Assembly (NCBI GenBank): GCA_031277795.1
Contig: JAITLQ010000018.1
Location: 601,986-665,985, forward strand
DNA length: 64,000 bases
Direction of reading: 5' to 3'
Source of the DNA: Arthrobacter sp.
GTDB lineage: Bacteria; Actinomycetota; Actinomycetes; Actinomycetales; Micrococcaceae
A program made the position numbers and the translations under genes. The notes below the pieces were generated by a model. That model searched no databases. It was given only the letters and a program-made list of their open reading frames with translations, and was not told where the DNA came from. Of this stretch, positions 63,886 to 64,000 are shown piece after piece. Position 1 is the stretch's first letter, and each line of letters begins with the position of its first letter.

Positions 63886-64000
63886 GGTTCTAGCGGTCCC
63901 CGCAACACCTTCGATTTGAAGGAGTTGCGGGGATCGTGCTTATTTCGGAGCTGAAGCGGGTGTTCTTCGAGGCCTACGACCGCCTTGACGGGAACGTCAC
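63886..64000 (+). mobile_element. Probable left end of an insertion sequence
   Basis: A candidate end GGTTCTAGCGGTCCCCGCAA begins near 63886. TCCCCGCAAC-A-CCTTC and GAAGG-A-GTTGCGGGGA then form an inverted pair just before a transposase-like frame. The element runs off the window, so the far end and any target duplication cannot be checked. The boundary is approximate. Confidence 0.5.
63936..64000 (+). CDS. Transposase-like N-terminal fragment (truncated by window end)
   Basis: A GTG at 63936 opens a frame of 21 codons to the edge: VLISELKRVFFEAYDRLDGN and onward. GGAG lies upstream. The helical pattern looks like the start of a helix-turn-helix transposase domain, possibly IS30-like, but the fragment is too short for a family call. 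Confidence 0.4.
   Translation, partial: MLISELKRVFFEAYDRLDGNV

Overview
The window is high-GC, gene-dense DNA from an actinobacterium. The gene set and the local order (serA, leuB, ilvE, galE, a fumarylacetoacetase-like gene, gltX, tRNA-Gln/Glu, thiL, ndgR, leuCD, murA, plsC, gpsA, ddl) resemble Micrococcales, most likely Micrococcaceae. That placement is an inference from content; no 16S rRNA or other marker is present. No rRNA, CRISPR array, prophage or biosynthetic megagene cluster is visible.

Layout. 1-7.6 kb: the 3' end of an SbcC-type ATPase, three MFS transporters, an orphan FabH-like enzyme and an M20 peptidase. 8-18.4 kb: a secreted alkaline-phosphatase-superfamily phosphodiesterase, an RND pump, malate:quinone oxidoreductase, a lipoprotein binding protein, tRNA-Leu, BCP peroxiredoxin, two identical tRNA-Lys genes and an unknown protein. 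18.5-30.5 kb: ilvD, an XRE/MmyB-type regulator, a 1,608-residue cell-wall nuclease/nucleotidase fusion, cardiolipin synthase and a divergent two-component pair. 30.7-43.9 kb: ilvBNC, two convergent MFS genes, serA, metG and a MacB-like ABC exporter. 44-52.5 kb: a second two-component system, leuB, ilvE, galE, a FAH-family enzyme, gltX and a HAD phosphatase. 52.5-55.4 kb: a TetR-MFS pair bracketed by near-identical tRNA-Gln/tRNA-Glu repeats. 55.5-63.8 kb: thiL, ndgR, leuCD, then murA-plsC-gpsA-ddl. The right edge enters what looks like an insertion sequence.

How the genes work together. Nearly the whole valine/isoleucine/leucine pathway is here (ilvD, ilvBNC, ilvE, leuB, leuCD; leuA is absent), together with the IclR-type regulator NdgR/LtbR. 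One 16-base motif recurs upstream of ilvB, leuB and the ndgR-leuC divergent region, with identical motif-to-minus-10 spacing at ilvB and leuC. It is a candidate regulon operator. The secreted phosphodiesterase and the wall-anchored DNase/5'-nucleotidase could together release phosphate and nucleosides from extracellular nucleic acid.

Two architectural themes stand out. Fourteen genes carry a TAnnnT-like minus-10 box 6-8 bases before the start codon, the arrangement of leaderless actinobacterial mRNAs. Terminators are also fused to the next gene: the ilvE terminator contains the galE promoter and start codon, a gltX-terminator-like stem lies inside the HAD coding sequence, and a terminator U-run abuts the ABC ATPase promoter.
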